Positions 62,734-64,000 of a stretch of DNA of 64,000 nt are shown here, piece after piece. The notes under the pieces are model-generated. The model saw only the letters and a program-made list of their open reading frames with translations, made no database searches and was not told where the DNA came from. A program made the position numbers and the translations under genes. Within the stretch, counting starts at the first letter, position 1. Each line of letters begins with the position of its first letter. The stretch covers positions 1,632,858 through 1,696,857 of the forward strand of contig NZ_FUZA01000001.1 of NCBI RefSeq assembly GCF_900167945.1, read 5' to 3'. Source of the stretch: Dyadobacter psychrophilus (GTDB lineage: Bacteria > Bacteroidota > Bacteroidia > Cytophagales > Spirosomataceae).

Positions 62734-63156
62734 ATGACACATACTACATCCAACTCCAAAATCCACGAAGGCCGCAACCTGAAACGCTTCCGCGAAATGC
62801 TCGGAATCAAGCAAGACGTCCTCGCCTTCGAGCTCGGCGAAGAGTGGAACCAGCAAAAGGTTTCCTTACTGGAACAAAGAGAAAAGATCGATTCCGACAT
62901 TTTGGAGCAGGTTTCCGCAATACTGAAAATCCCGAGCGAGGCGATTCGGAATTTTGATGAAGATCAGGCTATTAATATTATTTCAAATACATTTCACGAT
63001 CAGGCATATTTAGGAAATCCACATTCGACTTTTAATGTCAATCCAATCGCAGAAATCAGGAGATTACATGAAGAGAAAATGGAGCTTTACGAGCGGATGT
63101 TGAAGGAGAAGGATGAGATGATGGGGCGGTTGGAGCGGTTGATTGGGGGGAAGTGA
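62734..63156 (+). CDS. HTH (XRE-like) regulator with coiled-coil tail
   Basis: The 140-residue product has an N-terminal XRE-type helix-turn-helix (GRNLKRFREMLGIKQDVLAF, ELGEEWNQQKVSLLEQREKI, LEQVSAILKIPSEAIRNF) and a C-terminal heptad-rich helix (EEKMELYERMLKEKDEMMGR) that should dimerise. It is a common Bacteroidota regulator type. Its stop lies 33 bp before the zeta-toxin-like gene, so it could act as the antitoxin or repressor of that gene, although true epsilon-type antitoxins look different. Confidence 0.78.
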   Translation: MTHTTSNSKIHEGRNLKRFREMLGIKQDVLAFELGEEWNQQKVSLLEQREKIDSDILEQVSAILKIPSEAIRNFDEDQAINIISNTFHDQAYLGNPHSTFNVNPIAEIRRLHEEKMELYERMLKEKDEMMGRLERLIGGK

Positions 63157-63189
63157 GCTATTTTCAATAATTCCTCGTTCTTAAATACA

Positions 63190-63687
63190 ATGCTAGAAAA
63201 GAATCTATACATCATTGCCGGTTGTAATGGCGCCGGAAAAACAGCAGCCTCATTTGCAATATTACCGGAGATTTTAGACTGTAAAGAATTTGTAAACGCG
63301 GACGAAATTGCCAAGGGAGTGTCTCCATTTCAACCAGAAAAAGTTGCACTAGAAGCCGGGCGAATCATGCTAAGCAGAGTCAATGAACTACTGAACGGAA
63401 ATGACAGTTTTGCATTCGAGACGACATTATCTACACGAAGCTATAAGCCCAAAATTGAAGAAGCGAAGAAAAAAGGCTTCATAGTGACATTAATTTTTTA
63501 CTGGCTCAATGATGTTCAGTTAGCAAAAGAGCGTGTACAGATGAGGGTTTCAGAAGGAGGGCATAATATTGAGCCTGATGTGATTGAAAGGAGGTATGTA
63601 AAAGGAATCAAAAATTTATTTGACATCTACTTACCAATAGTTGATCTTGCCTTTATAATTGACAACTCCTTTTGTAAGTGTCCCTAA
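63190..63687 (+). pseudogene. Zeta-toxin-like kinase gene, 3' end cut by an IS element
   Basis: The reading frame encodes 165 residues with a Walker A motif (IIAGCNGAGKTAASF), the DEIAKGVSPFQPEKV lid region, FAFETTLSTRSY and HNIEPDVIERRYVKGIKNLF, which fits zeta-toxin family proteins. These normally phosphorylate UDP-amino-sugars or related targets. The native sequence ends at about 63672 with IIDNSF. The final residues CKCP and the stop come from the left end of the IS element. Family members run some 25-35 residues longer, so the C-terminal helix is lost and the toxin is probably inactive. Confidence 0.8.
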
Positions 63688-64000
63688 ATGACAGACAGTT
63701 TGAAATTAGAGAATATCACTTAATTTTAAACTGATGAAAAAGACGAGATTCACAGAAACCCAGATCGTTTCGATCCTCAAACAGCAGGAAACCGGCATCA
63801 CTACTAAGGAGATTTGTCGGCAGCATGGCATTTCTGAGGCCACTTTTTATAACTGGAAAAGCCGGTATGGAGGAATGGAAGCATCTGACGTCAAACGGCT
63901 GAAAGATTTGGAGGAGGAAAATTCACGCCTGAAAAAGATGTTTGCCGACCTGAGCCTGGACAATCAAATTCTTAAAGAACTTTTCGCAAAAAAGGGCTGG
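63673..64000 (+). mobile_element. IS3-family insertion sequence, left end
   Basis: The element starts at or near TGTAAGTGTCCC at 63673, which looks like the left terminal inverted repeat and lies at the point where the zeta-toxin frame loses similarity. The first transposase gene follows at 63734. The right end is outside the window, so the element length and the target duplication cannot be checked. Confidence 0.8.
63734..64000 (+). CDS. IS3-family transposase, OrfA (partial)
   Basis: The visible 89 residues form a helix-turn-helix OrfA: RFTETQIVSILKQQETGITT, then EICRQHGISEATFYNWKSRY and GGMEASDVKRLKDLEEENSR, followed by a leucine-zipper-like tail (LKKMFADLSLDNQILKELFA). The sequence is typical of the IS407/IS51-like branch of IS3. 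OrfB, with the DDE domain, must lie beyond 64000 and is usually reached by a -1 frameshift. Confidence 0.9.
   Translation, partial: MKKTRFTETQIVSILKQQETGITTKEICRQHGISEATFYNWKSRYGGMEASDVKRLKDLEEENSRLKKMFADLSLDNQILKELFAKKGW

Overview
The window comes from a member of the Bacteroidota, most likely a Cytophagales bacterium close to Dyadobacter (inference). The evidence is a SusC-type TonB receptor next to a FecR/ECF sigma pair, three proteins with Por-secretion (T9SS) C-terminal sorting domains of the VFPNPA type, many SPII lipoproteins with short Bacteroidota-style lipoboxes, a LytTR/LytS pair, a CBM6 glycosidase, and promoters of the TTG / TAnnTTTG type typical of this phylum. No rRNA, tRNA or CRISPR was seen.

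Layout. 1-2208: transenvelope signalling unit (SusC N-terminus, FecR anti-sigma, ECF sigma), all on the minus strand. 2304-6947: a mutarotase-like lipoprotein, a RhaT-type sugar/proton symporter and an FG-GAP repeat T9SS protein. 7073-9750: murF and an AhpC/AhpD peroxide defence pair. 9833-13733: a five-gene minus-strand operon of small exported or membrane proteins, headed by a PKD/beta-helix lipoprotein, followed upstream by a LytTR/LytS two-component system (13885-15710). 16010-17326: S-adenosylhomocysteine hydrolase. 17410-22170: a very large M4-type metalloprotease carrying a second, degenerate M4 domain, followed by a tiny protein that is little more than a signal peptide plus a T9SS sorting domain. 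22321-26085: MscS channel, SHOCT protein and two tandem paralogous lipoproteins. 26184-32255: TolC/RND/adaptor efflux operon with an ArsR-type repressor and a perfect inverted repeat between them. 32386-33074: HigBA toxin-antitoxin. 33139-35081: a second two-component system. 35203-41124: a Pro/Glu-rich small protein, a GH13 protein that seems to have lost most of its catalytic residues, and a 1386-residue glycosidase with four CBM6 modules. 41121-49776: GlxA-like regulator, DUF1579, M23 peptidase, unknown exported proteins, a TPR histidine kinase with a NarL-type regulator, a PIN toxin-antitoxin pair and a putative barrel protein. 49805-61377: sulfatase, LacI-type repressor and a seven-gene operon (three Gfo/Idh/MocA oxidoreductases, a neutral-ceramidase-like hydrolase, an FHS sugar permease, NagA, NagB). 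61425-64000: a long REP-like palindrome, accessory small genes, and a zeta-toxin gene cut by an IS3-family element that runs off the window.

How the genes work together. Much of the window serves acquisition of sugars and glycans: outer-membrane import, surface glycosidases delivered by T9SS, inner-membrane symporters, and amino-sugar catabolism. The 52839-61377 operon is the most coherent unit. A promoter at 52747-52775 is followed at once by a 14-bp palindrome with a central CG, the shape expected for a LacI-family operator, and the LacI-type gene ends 110 bp upstream. The combination of secreted oxidoreductases, an amidase-like secreted enzyme, a permease and NagAB suggests an oxidative route feeding an N-acetylamino-sugar into glycolysis (inference). 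Other notable points are the tandem M4 architecture with its adjacent free sorting domain and the GH13 pseudoenzyme.
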